64,000 bases of DNA from Aspidiotus rigidus (lineage: Eukaryota > Arthropoda > Insecta > Hemiptera > Diaspididae): assembly GCA_035079385.1 (NCBI GenBank), contig JAVHKY010000048.1, positions 1,615,501-1,679,500 of the forward strand, in the 5' to 3' direction. The translations under genes were made by a program, and so were the position numbers. This document shows, one piece after another, positions 31,060 to 42,248 of the stretch; within the stretch, counting starts at the first letter, position 1; the number at the start of each line of letters is the position of its first letter. The notes beneath the pieces were generated by a model. The model did not search any database, was not told where the DNA came from, and saw only the letters and a program-made list of their open reading frames with translations.

Positions 31060-32330
31060 AATATAAAGTTTCCCACTGAACGGTACGTTGTGATGTCACG
31101 ACTCGAGATACATATTCTGTATCACCTTAGACTTTATTTTTACTTAGCATTTTCAGAATTTCTGTACATGCAGTCTTGGTGAGTTTTATTTTTGTATGGC
31201 ATTTTTCAAATTTTTGCACAGTGTTCGAAAAATTTTCTTCTTCTTGGTACCTCAATAATGGTAATATACCTACCCAACCCCGGATTTTGAACTTTGCCGC
31301 CTATACGCACTATGAAAATTTGCCGCTCTTAAAACTGCTATTGCAAGACCAAAAGTTTACACCCCTCCCTCACTGTTTTTTTTTTTGAAAAATTGCCGCC
31401 TCAAAAATTTGCCGCCCTACGCAATTGCGTACTCTGCGTACTATACGTAAATACGGGGTTGACCTACCGCATGAGCTCTGCGACCATGAAGACTGTTATT
31501 ATACTATCATATGTGTAAGAATCGCAGAATGCGCTTCCACAAATAACACGAAAACGGCTTCACCATTTTTGTCTACATACAGAAGACTCTGTCCTGTCCG
31601 GGCTTGTTGCGTGAGAGTCCGGTGTACGCTGTCGATGACGAATACCTATTGTAAATGTAAAGATAATCTTGTGTGTAATTTTGTGAATCATCGGATATAA
31701 AATCGTCGATACCTGTCACGTCTAACGAAGGTACTAGTCAGATCAATTTCTCAGTTCGTACACGTCGTACGTGAATTATGTGTATTATCTTTCTGTAAAG
31801 AATGTTGTTTCGTATTTTATTATTTATATTCTTTTTACGTCAAATACCTTCGGTATGAACTTTTGTTTTCGATTTTTTGAATAAATATCTTGCAATCGTG
31901 AACAGTCATTTCGATTTGTTAACGAAGGCGGAAACTTACATATGTATCTCAATTTTTTCAGTTGTCTATCATAAATTTGGCTAGGGACACTTACTCTATG
32001 ATTATTTGCAGGTATATTTTTTACATTTTGCAGCTTGACAAGCAAAAAGGAACAAATCTCTCAAATTCCAGATCTAAGAGGAACAATGATGCGGATCTCT
32101 TGGTTTCCAAATCTTGATATAATAATAGAAAAAATCTAGATTTCTTGAGCTCTACATCTCAATAGTAAAAAAAGTTCTAGATCTTTAAAAAAAAAAATAA
32201 AAAAATGATTTTATGTTATGTAACAGTCAATGAGAAAAGAGAACTCAAGAGACCGTGATATTGAGGCACACGGCGACTCAGTCTTGTTTTCCTTGAGACT
32301 GCATTAGGATTTGCTCAAAATAGGGTGATG
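31060..32330 (-). repeat. Foldback unit copy, interrupted
   Basis: 31085-31267 and 32040-32330 match consecutive parts of the right arm of the 11.6-13.4 kb foldback element, in the same orientation (for example CAAATTTTTGCACAGTG, CTTCTTCTTGGTACCTC, then GGATCTCTTGGTTTCCAAAT and CGACTCAGTCTTGTTTT). Between them are a MITE (31275-31461) and about 570 bp of unassigned sequence. Confidence 0.65.
31275..31461. mobile_element. MITE with CAACCCCGGATTT ends and 7-bp duplication
   Basis: 187 bp, ends CAACCCCGGATTT and AAATACGGGGTTG (inverted, one mismatch), flanked by the direct repeat ACCTACC (31268-31274 and 31462-31468). The interior repeats TTTGCCGCC/TTGCCGCCC about four times. The superfamily is not clear from a 7-bp duplication. 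Confidence 0.8.
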
Positions 32331-32591
32331 AAGACGTATTCAACGAGAAGTATTTATTGATTTATACGAGTATACATTCGTCTGCTATGCATTTCCTGTA
32401 CAAGTATTGAACTTTCCAATTTTTTTTTTCTTGTACGCTGTACAAGTAATAACAAATCTTTGGTTTGTGAAATTTATCGCTAGAAAAAGAATATGATAGA
32501 GTATGGAAGCAACTTTTGAGCAGGATAAGTACAGGTCGGGACTGCAGACGCAACTGCGTAACTTTTGCTATGTAATATTCTTCTTTTTCCC

Positions 32592-32632
32592 CATGATGAA
32601 TGTTTTAAACCGAAAGCGCTAGCGCTATATAA
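32592..32632 (+). ncRNA. Hammerhead-like motif, orphan Penelope remnant
   Basis: ATGATGA (core CUGANGA with the first base changed), stem GTTT/AAAC, GAAA, then GCGC-TA-GCGC as a perfect mini stem III followed by TA, the expected NUH cleavage position. It is the cleanest example of the group with CGAAAGCGCT. The frame just upstream (ending ACTTTTGCTATGTAA) could be the tail of a dead ORF. No full Penelope copy is attached. Confidence 0.5.
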
Positions 32633-33262
32633 ATATTTTTTCAATTGTACAACGTGGTAAATTTTGTTTCGTCTCTTAAGAGAGAGTTGATTGTTACTGT
32701 AGATTCCAATTATAATATTTTTATCCCTACCTGTGAACCAGCGCTAGGTCTTTGAAAATTGAGAGCTTTAAATTCCTGTAGAGGGGAAACCTTGAAAAAT
32801 GTTGTCGACGAACTAAATGTGTACAAAGAGAGAGAGAGAGGGTGGAATGGCTCGAAAAAAAGAGTTTTCTGATAAGCTGGGTAGGTTTATGTATAAAGAC
32901 GCCCTTGGACTTGTGATGTAGCAAGTTATGAGTAGAAGCATACGAGCACAGACACATAAGTCCTGACATAAACTTCATGAAACATTGTTGACACGATTCT
33001 AACAGGAGAGGTGAGACAGAGATGAAAGTTCGTACTTCATCGAAACGTCGTAACTAAATCTAGCCTTCGAATTAATCACTACCACCATCCAGATGTAATC
33101 GACTCCTACCTCGACTCCCCTCAACCCGAGAGGACCGGACCTGACTAGCTCAATTGTAGCCAATGAGCATGAATACATCTTTCTGAGGGCGTGAGTAACT
33201 GAAGATAGACCACGATCAGTTTTTGGTTCACCTTTTGAGATCACATAAGCTATACGAAATAT
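32633..33262. other. Intronic sequence left of element B
   Basis: A short (AG)n at about 32828-32840; otherwise nothing recognised. It ends with the CTTG target duplication (33263-33266). Confidence 0.4.
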
Positions 33263-33266
33263 CTTG

Positions 33267-33615
33267 CGTTACAATCGCGACGCACGTACCAGCGACGTTC
33301 GCCACGATCATAGCCGACGCTAGCCGATGATATAGAAGGAGCTGCTCCAATGCCCTATACTGCGCGCGCAACGCGAGGAGTACATTCGTGGACGACGGTG
33401 GCGCGCACCGGATCCGCGACATGTCCTTTTCGCGCGGCGCGATCTCCTATAAATACGGTTACGCTAGCTTAGTTTAGTCACTTTACGTTTATTGCTCGCT
33501 TTCGTTTATACTTAATCTTACGGCTATCGTTATTACTCTCTCGTTCGGTGGTGATGAACTGAATGTCCGATCGGATTATTTCCGTCAGCATTCGTCTCTG
33601 AGCCGAGTCATAACA
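33267..33615 (+). repeat. 5' LTR of element B
   Basis: 349 bp. It starts CGTTAC (TGTTAC in the other LTR, so the terminal T has mutated) and ends ATAACA. A TATA box (CTATAAATACGG, about 33449-33460) with TTAGTTTAGTCAC about 25 bp downstream looks like the transcription start. Confidence 0.9.
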
Positions 33616-33788
33616 ATTCAGTAGTGGGATCACTTCCCAAAAAACCGCTCAACAAATCGTCCGCTGTTGTTGAAGAAAACGACTCTTTTTTTCAAGAAGA
33701 GAAATAATTTTTCTCTATTACTCTCGCTTTCGTTTGTACAATTGTTGACATCGTAAACCAATACTTCGCCTAGCACTTGGTTTCTCAA
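33616..33788 (+). other. Leader of element B
   Basis: Between LTR and gag start. AGTAGTGGGATCACTTCCC just inside the LTR is the expected place of the primer-binding site; I cannot name the tRNA. Confidence 0.5.
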
Positions 33789-35453
33789 ATGGCCGCCTGT
33801 ACGAGACAACAAGCGCATAAGCTACTTCACGATTTTCCAAGCTCGTCGAGCGAGGAAGAAAACACGAATGCAATGCCGCCGAAAATTGCAAAAACCAAAC
33901 CGCCCGTTGCGGGAAATAAAAAATTGAATAAACCTGAATCCTCGAACCCGCAAACCTCGCAAAACCAAAAACTGAACCAAAAACCGAACCGAAAACCGAA
34001 TTCAAAAAATCGAAATGTCCAAACAAGGGCAGATTGAGGAACTTCAAATTCCCAGAAAAAGACCAGCTAACGACCTCGAAATCGACGATCCTCCTACCAA
34101 ACGTGGGAGATCAAATAAAATAAATTCTCGTACTCGTAAAACAAATAAAACCCGTAGTGACTCGACTCGTATTGCCAAAAACGGAATAAAATTGCGCTTG
34201 ACACTGTGGATAACACAAACGAAAATCTACCTCTAGAGGATCACGTCGACAATCCTTACCGGTCAGACCCCGCGGTCGACAAAAATCTGAATGATAATTT
34301 TCCAGAAAATAATTTTTCTAGCGAAAATTCGTCTGACGAGAATGAAAATTACGCACCATCGCCAAAACGAAAAAAACGTACGCATGTACCTGTACAACCG
34401 CTTGTACAAACACCCATATAACCGATCGTCACTGTACAACAAGGGATTAAACTGGAAAGCGTTCCAATCTTTGATCCTAAAGAAAGAAAATATCGTATAG
34501 ACCAATGGATTAATCTGTTGGAACAACTGCAAACCATATATATGTGGAATGAACCTTCCATTTGGTATCATATGCAGGCCCGTTTGAAAGGCTCCGCTCG
34601 ATTATGGTATGAATCACTGTACGACTTTCCAACCACGTGGGAGGAATAGAAAATTTTGTTAAAAGATACGTTCTTTGAGCCTGATCACCTAGTAACGGAT
34701 ATCGAACGAATGCGTCAACAAATAAAATTGAAAACCGAATCCTATGAAGAATATTTTTTCGCAAAACTAAACCTACTACGGCTATGCCGGTTTGGGCCCA
34801 AAGCTCAAGTTAGCTACATAATTGATGGCATTACCGACCGAACCGTTCGAATCACTGCAAATAGCCATTGGTTTACAACAACTGAAGAGCTACAAAAATA
34901 CCTAATAATTGTCGGAAAAGGTTTTACGCCGAAAAACCTCACTCAAGAGTCTTCCGAAATGACCAATCAAAAACATAAAAATAATTTTAATATTCGTCAC
35001 AACTATAATCGCATACCATTCCGTAAACAAAACTCTGAACGGACACAACAGGTGTGTTTCTATTGTGGCCAAAAAAACCATATCAAACGATTTTGCCGCC
35101 TTCGACTCGCGGAAGAAAACGGAGGAAAACAGGGCTATACAGGCCAAAACACCGGCAACTACCATCAACGCAACGATGGAAATCGTAATAATGGGAGTCA
35201 TAATTATGGCAACCGTGAAAAACAAAATTTTGAAAATTGCGACACGAAAAATAATTTTAAAAACAATAATCCTAACTTTGACCGTACTCGCCGCAAACCA
35301 CAACGCATAGATAACCGCGAAAAAGGACGAGCCAATGCTGTTTGTTTCATCTGCCACCAGCAAAATCATATGGCACGGGATTGCCCAATCCGTGTCAAGG
35401 TGACAAACGTGACCACCACTGATTCCGAGAAAACGCCACAAGCGTCCACTTAG
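33789..35453 (+). pseudogene. Gag of element B
   Basis: It starts MAACTRQQAHKLL, has a Lys/Arg-rich region (KRPANDLEIDDPPTKRGR, resembling a bipartite nuclear signal), a capsid with IDQWINLLEQLQ and WYESLYDF, and two CCHC knuckles (CFYCGQKNHIKRFC; CFICHQQNHMARDC). Breaks seen: a frame change near 34015-34037 and back near 34200, TAA at 34419 and TAG at 34647. The last stop, TAG at 35451, is followed by CAACCA and may be functional (see finding). The Asn/Arg-rich linker between the knuckles is low complexity. Gag assembles the particle and packages RNA. Confidence 0.88.
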
Positions 35454-36689
35454 CAACCAATACAGGTGCGGAAAATCGCAAACTCGCCCGCACCTGATGC
35501 AAAGTACACCGAGTGCTTTATAAATGATAACTTCGCAATAGGATTTGTTGACTCTGGTGCTGATAACACCCTTATGCGCGAAACCATGGCAAAATTATTA
35601 GATATTGAAATCACAAAAATAACACGATCCATTGTTGGATATGGAAATATACGTAGCGGAACCACCGTGGGTACTGCAAAAATAAAATTAACGCCAGGAC
35701 AATATGTAACAAATCACGAAGTCTGGATCGTTCCGGACAACCTACAAGATGAAGATATTTTGATAGGCCGTGACATACTAACAAAACCAGACATCCTTGG
35801 AACGATTTCTGAGGGAAAATGGTGGTTTCATTTTCGGACGTCGGAAAAACAAGAAAATTTCTCAAATAAAGTTACACTTTACGCCGACAAAAAACTCGTA
35901 ATCTCACCAAACTCGTTTTGTTATTGTAAGATATATGTCCCACCCGAATTAAGAGATAACCGTTACAACGATCCGGTGTTTGTGGAAAGAGGTCCCCGCG
36001 GTCAGCAAATTTTCATACCTAACGCCGTAACATTACAACATGGGTTCCTACCAATAGTGAACCATTCAACAACTGACCTAGTAATAAAAAAACATCAAAT
36101 CATTGCAACGGGAACTTATGCAAAAATGGAAGAAACCATTGAAGATCCTCTCTGCATCAATAAATTATCTACCAAAAATCGAAGACCATTTACGTTTGAT
36201 GACATAGAAAAAGTTGTGTAGCCAAATCTCTCAACAGAACTCAAAGATAAGCTCTTGAAACTAATTAATGAATACCGTGATTGTTTCGCTCAAGATACTC
36301 ATGAACTCGGAAAAGCTCGACAAGGGGCCATCGAAATTCGTCTTACCGACGACGAACCAGTGGTATACCGACCCTACCGTTTATCGCACGCCGAAAGAGA
36401 ATTTGTCCGCAAGCAAATTGACGAATTAAAAGAATATGGTTTAATCCGAAACTCATTGTCACCTTACGCAACACCAATCTTGTTAACAAAAAAGAAGGAT
36501 GGAACAACACGAATGTGTTGCGATTTTTGAAGACTAAATGCCAAAACAATAAAAGATCAATACCCGTTACCGCGAATTGACGACCTAATAGATCGCTTAA
36601 AAAACGCACGTTGGATCTCAACGTTAGATTTAACATGGGGTTATTGGCAATTACCGGTACACCCAAATTCAATTGAAAAAACCGCTTTT
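35454..36689 (+). pseudogene. Protease and N-terminal RT of element B pol
   Basis: In frame with gag after the TAG. The aspartic protease has FVDSGADNTLM and DILIGRDIL. RT begins around 36255 with an EIRLTDDEPVVYRPYRLSHA motif and RNSLSPYATPILLTKKKDGT. TAG at 36219-36221 lies between protease and RT, and TGA at 36528-36530 falls after MCCDF, where CVDFRRLN is usual. Both look like single base changes. These two stops would prevent full pol. Confidence 0.88.
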
Positions 36690-38927
36690 GTGACCCCTGA
36701 TGGCCACTATGAATGGCTTCAAATGCCATTTGGACTAACAAACGGACCGCCTGTCTACCAACGCTTAATGAATTCACTCATAGGCCCACTCACAGACTCA
36801 AGCATATTCGCATATCTTGATGATGTAATGATTGGTGCTGAGACCGCTAAAGAAAATCTAGAAAAATTACAAACGGTTTTTGAAGTCCTTCGCGACACGG
36901 GACTCACACTCCGAATCAAAAAATGTACGTTTTTAAAACCCAAAGTTCATTATCTCGGACACGAAATAGAAAATGGAGAAATTTGTCCAGGCGTTGAAAA
37001 AATGCCCGCGATAGAAAAACTACCTACACCGAAAAATGTACATGACGTACGCCGTTTCCTAGGCCTTACAGGCTACTTTCGTAAATTTATCAGAAATTAC
37101 AGTACAATCGCCACGCCAATATCCAAACTTACGCGAAAGGATACCCCTTTTGTCTGGGGTCAAGAGCAAGAAACGGCTGCAAATAAACTCAAACAACTTC
37201 TTCAAAGTCAACCAGTTCTCGCAATATACAATCCGGAAGCTGAAACAGAGTTACACACCGATGCTAGCTCTGAGGGAATTGGTGCCATACTCCTACAACG
37301 ACAAAAGTCTGGGAAAATGAAACCAGTAATATACTTTAGTCAGAAAACAACTCCCAAAGAGCAAAAATACCATTCTTATGAACTCGAAACGCTAGCAATT
37401 GTCCATGCACTACAGCGAATGCGTATCTACCTCTATGGTAAACAATTTAAGGTAATAACCGACTGCGCGTCATTACGATTTACTCTAACTAAAAAAGACA
37501 TTAACGCCAGGATCGCACGCTGGTGGTTAGTGATTCAAGAATTTGATTTTGAAGTTCAATATCGACAGGGAACTCAAATGCGCCATGTCGACACATTGAG
37601 CCGAACTGCCGTTGAAAGTCCAACAAATGAAGACCTAAAAACGGTAGCGGACCACGTACCAATCTCAGTGAAAAGAACCGATATGCTGTTCAGCGATTGG
37701 ATTTCAATCGCTCAACACGACGACGTGCGGTGTAAAGAAATTCGACAAATCTTTTATAATGGAACAAAAAAAGTAAAAGAAGCAATATCAAAAGAATTTA
37801 CTGTAAAAAATAATCGTGTTTATCGAAAGTTACCCAAAGGTTTAAGATGGGTAGTACCCCGTAATGCCCGTGCCCAAGTCGTTCGAATGTGGCACGACGA
37901 TATTGGACACCCTGGAATTGAAAAAACAATCCACGGTCTTAAACAACGAGTTTGGTTTCCCAAAATGAAAAAATACGTCAAAGATTATATTAGGGCATGC
38001 CTCACATGCCTTTACGTCAAGAAAAACCGTAATGCGTCGTCTGGAGAACTTCCTATACACCAAAAACCTCAACAACCAATGGATACTCTACATATGGACC
38101 ATCTAGATCCATTTGTAACTACATCTCGTCGTAATACTCATATTCTTGTTACTGTAGATGCTTTTACGAAATACGTCTGGTTACATCCAATTCGCCAAAC
38201 AGGGTCAACGGCCTGTATCAAATTTCTCGAATCGTTGATTAATACTTATGGCTTTCCAAGACGCGTAATAGCAGACCGTGGAAAAGCTTTCGATTGTGCT
38301 CAGTTCCGCTCATTTTGCAAAGAAATGGGCATCAAATTAATCCTCACGGTAGTCGCTAGCCCAAGAGCAAAAGGTCAAGTTGAACGTGTAAATTCTGTTG
38401 TCCTTGACCGCTTAATTTCCACAATAATGGAAGAAGAAAAGTGGGACAAATCCCTAGATAAAATACGTATGTATATAAACTCAATGAAATCCGAAGCAAC
38501 TGGAAAAACACCAAACGAACTCTTTTTTGTATACAAATTACGCTACCCGTCAAACGCATTCTTTGCGCACGAAATAGATAAAGACCTAGAACTACAAAAA
38601 TCCTCAAACAAAATTGAAGATTTTGAAAACAACCAAACACAAAATCGTCAAGCAGCGATTAATAAAAACCTTCTTCAACAGGCAAAAGTTGTCGCTCAAA
38701 ATCAAGGGAAGAGACCAGCCTCTAAATTTGAAATCGGTGACTACGTGACAATACCAAATGCAAACCCGGGATCAAAACTAAAACTAAGAAATAAAGGACC
38801 ATATCTAATTACTCGTATATTGCCCAACGACCGCTATCTTGTCGAAAACGCCAACGCACGTCATCGAAAATATAAAAATGTTCACGAGCCTGAACACTTG
38901 AAAAAGATTGTCGCTGCAATTGAATAA
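36690..38927 (+). CDS. RT palm, RNase H and integrase of element B pol, open
   Basis: 745 codons open. RT: LQMPFGLTNGP and the catalytic YLDDVMIG (about 36816). Connection: RRFLGLTGYFRKFIRNYS. RNase H: TDASSEGIGAILLQ with the Asp present, and YELETLAIV. Integrase: HDDIGHPGI...CLTC zinc domain, then MDHLDPF, IADRGKAF and GQVERVN for the DDE triad, and a C-terminal GDYVTIPNANPGSKLKLR domain. No chromodomain seen. The first residues (from 36531) lie upstream of the Met chosen here; the true polyprotein starts in gag. All catalytic residues are intact, so the loss of function comes only from upstream stops. Confidence 0.93.
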   Translation: MTPDGHYEWLQMPFGLTNGPPVYQRLMNSLIGPLTDSSIFAYLDDVMIGAETAKENLEKLQTVFEVLRDTGLTLRIKKCTFLKPKVHYLGHEIENGEICPGVEKMPAIEKLPTPKNVHDVRRFLGLTGYFRKFIRNYSTIATPISKLTRKDTPFVWGQEQETAANKLKQLLQSQPVLAIYNPEAETELHTDASSEGIGAILLQRQKSGKMKPVIYFSQKTTPKEQKYHSYELETLAIVHALQRMRIYLYGKQFKVITDCASLRFTLTKKDINARIARWWLVIQEFDFEVQYRQGTQMRHVDTLSRTAVESPTNEDLKTVADHVPISVKRTDMLFSDWISIAQHDDVRCKEIRQIFYNGTKKVKEAISKEFTVKNNRVYRKLPKGLRWVVPRNARAQVVRMWHDDIGHPGIEKTIHGLKQRVWFPKMKKYVKDYIRACLTCLYVKKNRNASSGELPIHQKPQQPMDTLHMDHLDPFVTTSRRNTHILVTVDAFTKYVWLHPIRQTGSTACIKFLESLINTYGFPRRVIADRGKAFDCAQFRSFCKEMGIKLILTVVASPRAKGQVERVNSVVLDRLISTIMEEEKWDKSLDKIRMYINSMKSEATGKTPNELFFVYKLRYPSNAFFAHEIDKDLELQKSSNKIEDFENNQTQNRQAAINKNLLQQAKVVAQNQGKRPASKFEIGDYVTIPNANPGSKLKLRNKGPYLITRILPNDRYLVENANARHRKYKNVHEPEHLKKIVAAIE

Positions 38928-39253
38928 CAAGCAAGATAGGAAGGCAGCTGACGATGCGTGGCTGATGAAACGCTATCTCTCAATTATCACGAGATCACAC
39001 ACCTCGTCTATGATCGGAAAAAAACGAGAGCGGCCGACGAACTTCGAAAAACAACCGCTAGAGAAACCGTTCAACGCATGAGCAACGCTGACTAACGGTC
39101 TCTGCCTCTTACACGCTATCTTCACTCGTCCATTCACGGATCCTTCCGAAACATCACGACTACTACCAGCTGCGCCGTGCTGTCTACAAATTTAACGCGT
39201 GGCATGCGCGTGGGTTAGACCAGCTGGCAACTAATGAAATGAATTATACATGT
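38928..39253. other. Non-coding sequence after pol
   Basis: No ORF or repeat is recognised before the inverted-repeat insertion. Confidence 0.4.
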
Positions 39254-39639
39254 CACAGTGAAATTGGGAAATCAGTGAAACTAGGAAATTTCACGCGCGT
39301 TTCGTCGTTCATGTGTCCTGGCGTGTTTTTTGTGCAAGTACGCGGTTACCAACATTATCTTCGAGCGATTCTTCAGCCTTGTGATCATTGTACGCACCGC
39401 GCCGTCGCGTTTACACTTCTGCACAATTTTGATACGTTTTATGTATATGTGAAATATGGTAACAAGTTCGAGCCCCGTACAAGCTTTTTTTTTTTTTTTT
39501 TTTTCAAACCACAAAAATTGTTTTATTTTATTGTCATTAGGGAAAGTTGAACACACAAAATACTTAGGGTCACAATTGGTAAGAATCTTCATTGGAAAGA
39601 GACCAAAAAGTAAAAACTGACGCAGGAAAACGAACAATG

Positions 39640-40345
39640 ACTACATCAACATTTAAATTAGACTCAGAAAGAAACCATAAATAGATTGATAGAATCAACA
39701 TTCGAGTTAGACCATGGGAGAAACCATGAAAAAATTGATGGAATCAATTGTTTGAATTAGACTAAAGAAGAAGCCATGAAAAATTAGTAGAATCAAAATT
39801 TGGATTAGATTCAGGGAGAAACCATAAACAAATTAATAGAATCAACATTTGGGTTAGACCGAGGAAGAAACCATAAAAAATAGACTCAAAGAGAAACCAT
39901 AAATAAATTGATTGAATCAAGATTTATAAGTTAGACCAACGGAGGAACCATGAATAAATTGACAGAATCAACATTTGAATTAGACCAAGTAAGAAACCAT
40001 AAAAAATTGATAGAATTGACATTTTAAATTAGACTCAGAGAGTAACCATAAATAGATTGATAGAATCAACATTCGAGTTAGACCAAGGGAGAAACCATAA
40101 AAAAATTGATGGAATCAATATGTTTGAGTTAGACTAAAGAAGAAACCATAAAAAATTAATAGAATCGAAAATTGAATTGGATTCGGGGAGAAACCATAAA
40201 TAAATTAATAAAATCAACATTTAAGTTAGACCAACAGAGAAACCATGAATAAATTGATAGAATCAACATTTAAATTAGACCAAGTAAGAAACCATAAAAA
40301 ATTGATAGAATTAACATTTAAATTAGACTCAGGAGATTTATGGTT
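39640..40345. repeat. Minisatellite, about 14 units of about 48 bp
   Basis: The unit contains GAAACCATAAA, TTGATAGAATCAACATTT and GTTAGAC or ATTAGACTCA. At about 40330-40395 one unit appears inverted (TTTATGGTTTCAC, then ATTCTATCAATTTTTATAG). Confidence 0.85.
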
Positions 40346-40699
40346 TCACCTCAAGACCGATCCAAATTTTCATTCTATCAATTTTTATAGTTTCAGTGCG
40401 TCAGCGCAATTTTCTACGTAAAAAGAAAAAAATATTCTATGCAATTCGAAATTCGATGGCAGCAGTATGCCGTGCAACAATTAATAATCTCTATCTTCTT
40501 CCAGCAATTTCATTTTCTCCCCTTTTTGGTGAATGAAAAATAATTTCAAAAATAAATTATTTCAATGATACGTAACTACATTTCATGTAGACAAATGGGC
40601 AAAAAATGTGCAATGCATTTTAGCATTAAGAATGCCGGCGCGGCGTTCGACATTCACATGGCAATAGCTGCATTTTAAACTCGTGTTGATGTTCCAGCA

Positions 40700-40790
40700 C
40701 TCGTGGCCGAGTGGTCAAGCGCGCGGATTCGTACGTAGAGAGTTTCAATCATATGCAGAGTTCCGGAGATCGACATACGTGTAAGATCAC
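40700..40790 (+). repeat. tRNA-Ser/Leu-like SINE fragment
   Basis: CACTCGTGGCCGAGTGGTCA has a perfect A box (TGGCCGAGTGG) and resembles the 5' half of a tRNA-Ser. The B-box position has GAGTTCCGGAGATC, which is degenerate, and no acceptor-stem partner is seen. It is a tRNA-derived fragment, not a gene. A (GA)n run follows at about 40850-40882. Confidence 0.5.
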
Positions 40791-40999
40791 ACATCACCCG
40801 AATGCAGAGACGCAATGGAGAAACACAGAAGAAAGAGAGAAAGACAGTGAGGGAGAGAGAGAGAGAGGGCGAGAGAGAGAGACACCGATAAACAATATAT
40901 TTTTTTTTTTCATTCTCTCTTTTATCCATTTTCGCTTTTGTGTACGCCTAATTTTCGAGTTTCCCAATTTCACTGATGTCTCAATTTCACTGTAACATA

Positions 41000-41423
41000 C
41001 ATAGTCTTATCCCGTTCGCCTGTGTGTCCAATGAATCACGATTACTTCCGGAGAAATATGAACACGCGAGCGAGACCGACTGGCGACTGTTAGACTAATT
41101 ATGCGGCCTACATATTTTGCTTACGAATTTGTCCGAAAAAAATTACGACTATTTCCGGAAAAAAGGAAAATCACCTCTGCCTCACGGACCAATCAAATAG
41201 GAGAAATTGCGCGATTCGCGCGATAGAAAATATTAATTTCATATAAATAGAGGTCCGTAACACGGGATATTCACAGTTTTCAGAATTATTGACCAGTGCA
41301 GTTATCTATTTCCGTTACCCGTTTTTGTTAACCGTTTCAAAACAAAAGAAAAAACAGTAAAGTGTGAATTTTTTTCCATTGACCGTTCAGTACCAGCGTC
41401 CAGCACCGTTCGTACCAGCCAGT
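41000..41423 (+). promoter_or_regulatory. Candidate internal promoter of the extra ORF
   Basis: CATATAAATAGAGG (about 41240-41253) is a good TATA box, with TATTCACAGTT about 25 bp downstream at a plausible initiator position. It would give a leader of about 150 nt before ATG 41424. The LTR has its own separate TATA box. Confidence 0.5.
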
Positions 41424-42248
41424 ATGGAGCGTAACAGCAAAATTTTCGACAACATCATTGCTGCGTACCGTGCAGCTACCGAGATGTTATGTACAACATT
41501 AACCGCCATCGAAGCCCAGCGAAACCGCAAGATCACACCGCGAGAGATCACGGCGTCTTATCGTTTTTACTCAAATCATCCAGAAGTATTGGCGTCATTC
41601 GGCCTAACGGCGCAACTTACTGCTTTATACCATCAACTGGTGGAACGAGAGAATCGGCTTCGCAAAAATCTTGCTTGCGCCCCCAACCACGAGGCAAGAG
41701 CATTCATCCAACCATTCGAGAATATGCCACCGCTGAGACCGATCGAAAATAAACCGCTACCGGCCAAGAGGAAGATTGAAAAACCGAGCCCAAATCCTAA
41801 ACCAGTGAAAAATCAAAAAGCGACCAGCACAAATCAGCCCGTGACCGTGGAAACAGTCTGCCAATCAAAAAAGACTTCGCCGAAACGTATTGAAGTATTG
41901 AAACCAAAAGTAAAGCAGCCTACACCTGTCGTTCAAGAAAACGAAGAGGAAAATGAAATCGAGCTATTCAACGACGAATATGAAGAAGAAGAAGAAACAC
42001 GCCATGAAAACATAGCAGCACAAGATTGTGAAATATCAGACGAAACCGAATCCGAAGATGAGACAGCCCGTGCAGTCGAATCAATCATACCCAGAAACAA
42101 AGCGGCCGAAAATCAAACACCAGTACCAGTGCCGAGAAAGAAAATTGCCGAACGAACGGACAAGTTTGGGAAAGAGAATACTCTTCAAACGCAGCCTCCA
42201 ACAATCATACCGCCGAAAACAATGAAGAAGAAGATAATTCGTCAATAA
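41424..42248 (+). CDS. Extra ORF of element B, unknown function
   Basis: 274 residues from ATG 41424 (context AGTATGG, better than the upstream ATG at 41364) to TAA 42246. Residues about 1-85 look helical (FDNIIAAYRAATEMLCTTLT; LTALYHQLVERENRLRKNL). The middle is Pro/Lys-rich, followed by an acidic stretch (NEEENEIELFNDEYEEEEE) and a basic end (KTMKKKIIRQ). No signal peptide, membrane segment or envelope-like feature is seen, so it is not an env gene. It occupies the env position in element B and is open while gag and pol carry stops. It could also be a captured host sequence. No family recognised. Confidence 0.65.
   Translation: MERNSKIFDNIIAAYRAATEMLCTTLTAIEAQRNRKITPREITASYRFYSNHPEVLASFGLTAQLTALYHQLVERENRLRKNLACAPNHEARAFIQPFENMPPLRPIENKPLPAKRKIEKPSPNPKPVKNQKATSTNQPVTVETVCQSKKTSPKRIEVLKPKVKQPTPVVQENEEENEIELFNDEYEEEEETRHENIAAQDCEISDETESEDETARAVESIIPRNKAAENQTPVPVPRKKIAERTDKFGKENTLQTQPPTIIPPKTMKKKIIRQ

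Larger units (their letters stand above)
39254..40995. mobile_element. 1.7-kb insertion with CAGTGAAATT inverted ends inside element B
   Basis: Left end CACAGTGAAATTGGGAAATC and right end (reverse complement) TACAGTGAAATTGAGACATC continue to match inward for about 36 bp. It holds a T run (39485-39503), a minisatellite, a tRNA-like piece and a GA run. No transposase. The CAGTG start is compatible with hAT but I find no 8-bp duplication, so the class is open. Confidence 0.6.

Noticed and set aside
39430..39503. tRNA 3' half (GTTCGAGCCCCG) with T-run terminator
   Set aside because: No A box or acceptor partner at the right distance.
40700..40790. tRNA-Ser gene
   Set aside because: Perfect A box, but the B box is degenerate and no acceptor stem forms; better seen as a tRNA-derived fragment.
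41424..42248. env gene of element B
   Set aside because: No signal peptide, transmembrane helix, cysteine pattern or cleavage site; the protein is charged and Pro/Lys/Glu-rich.
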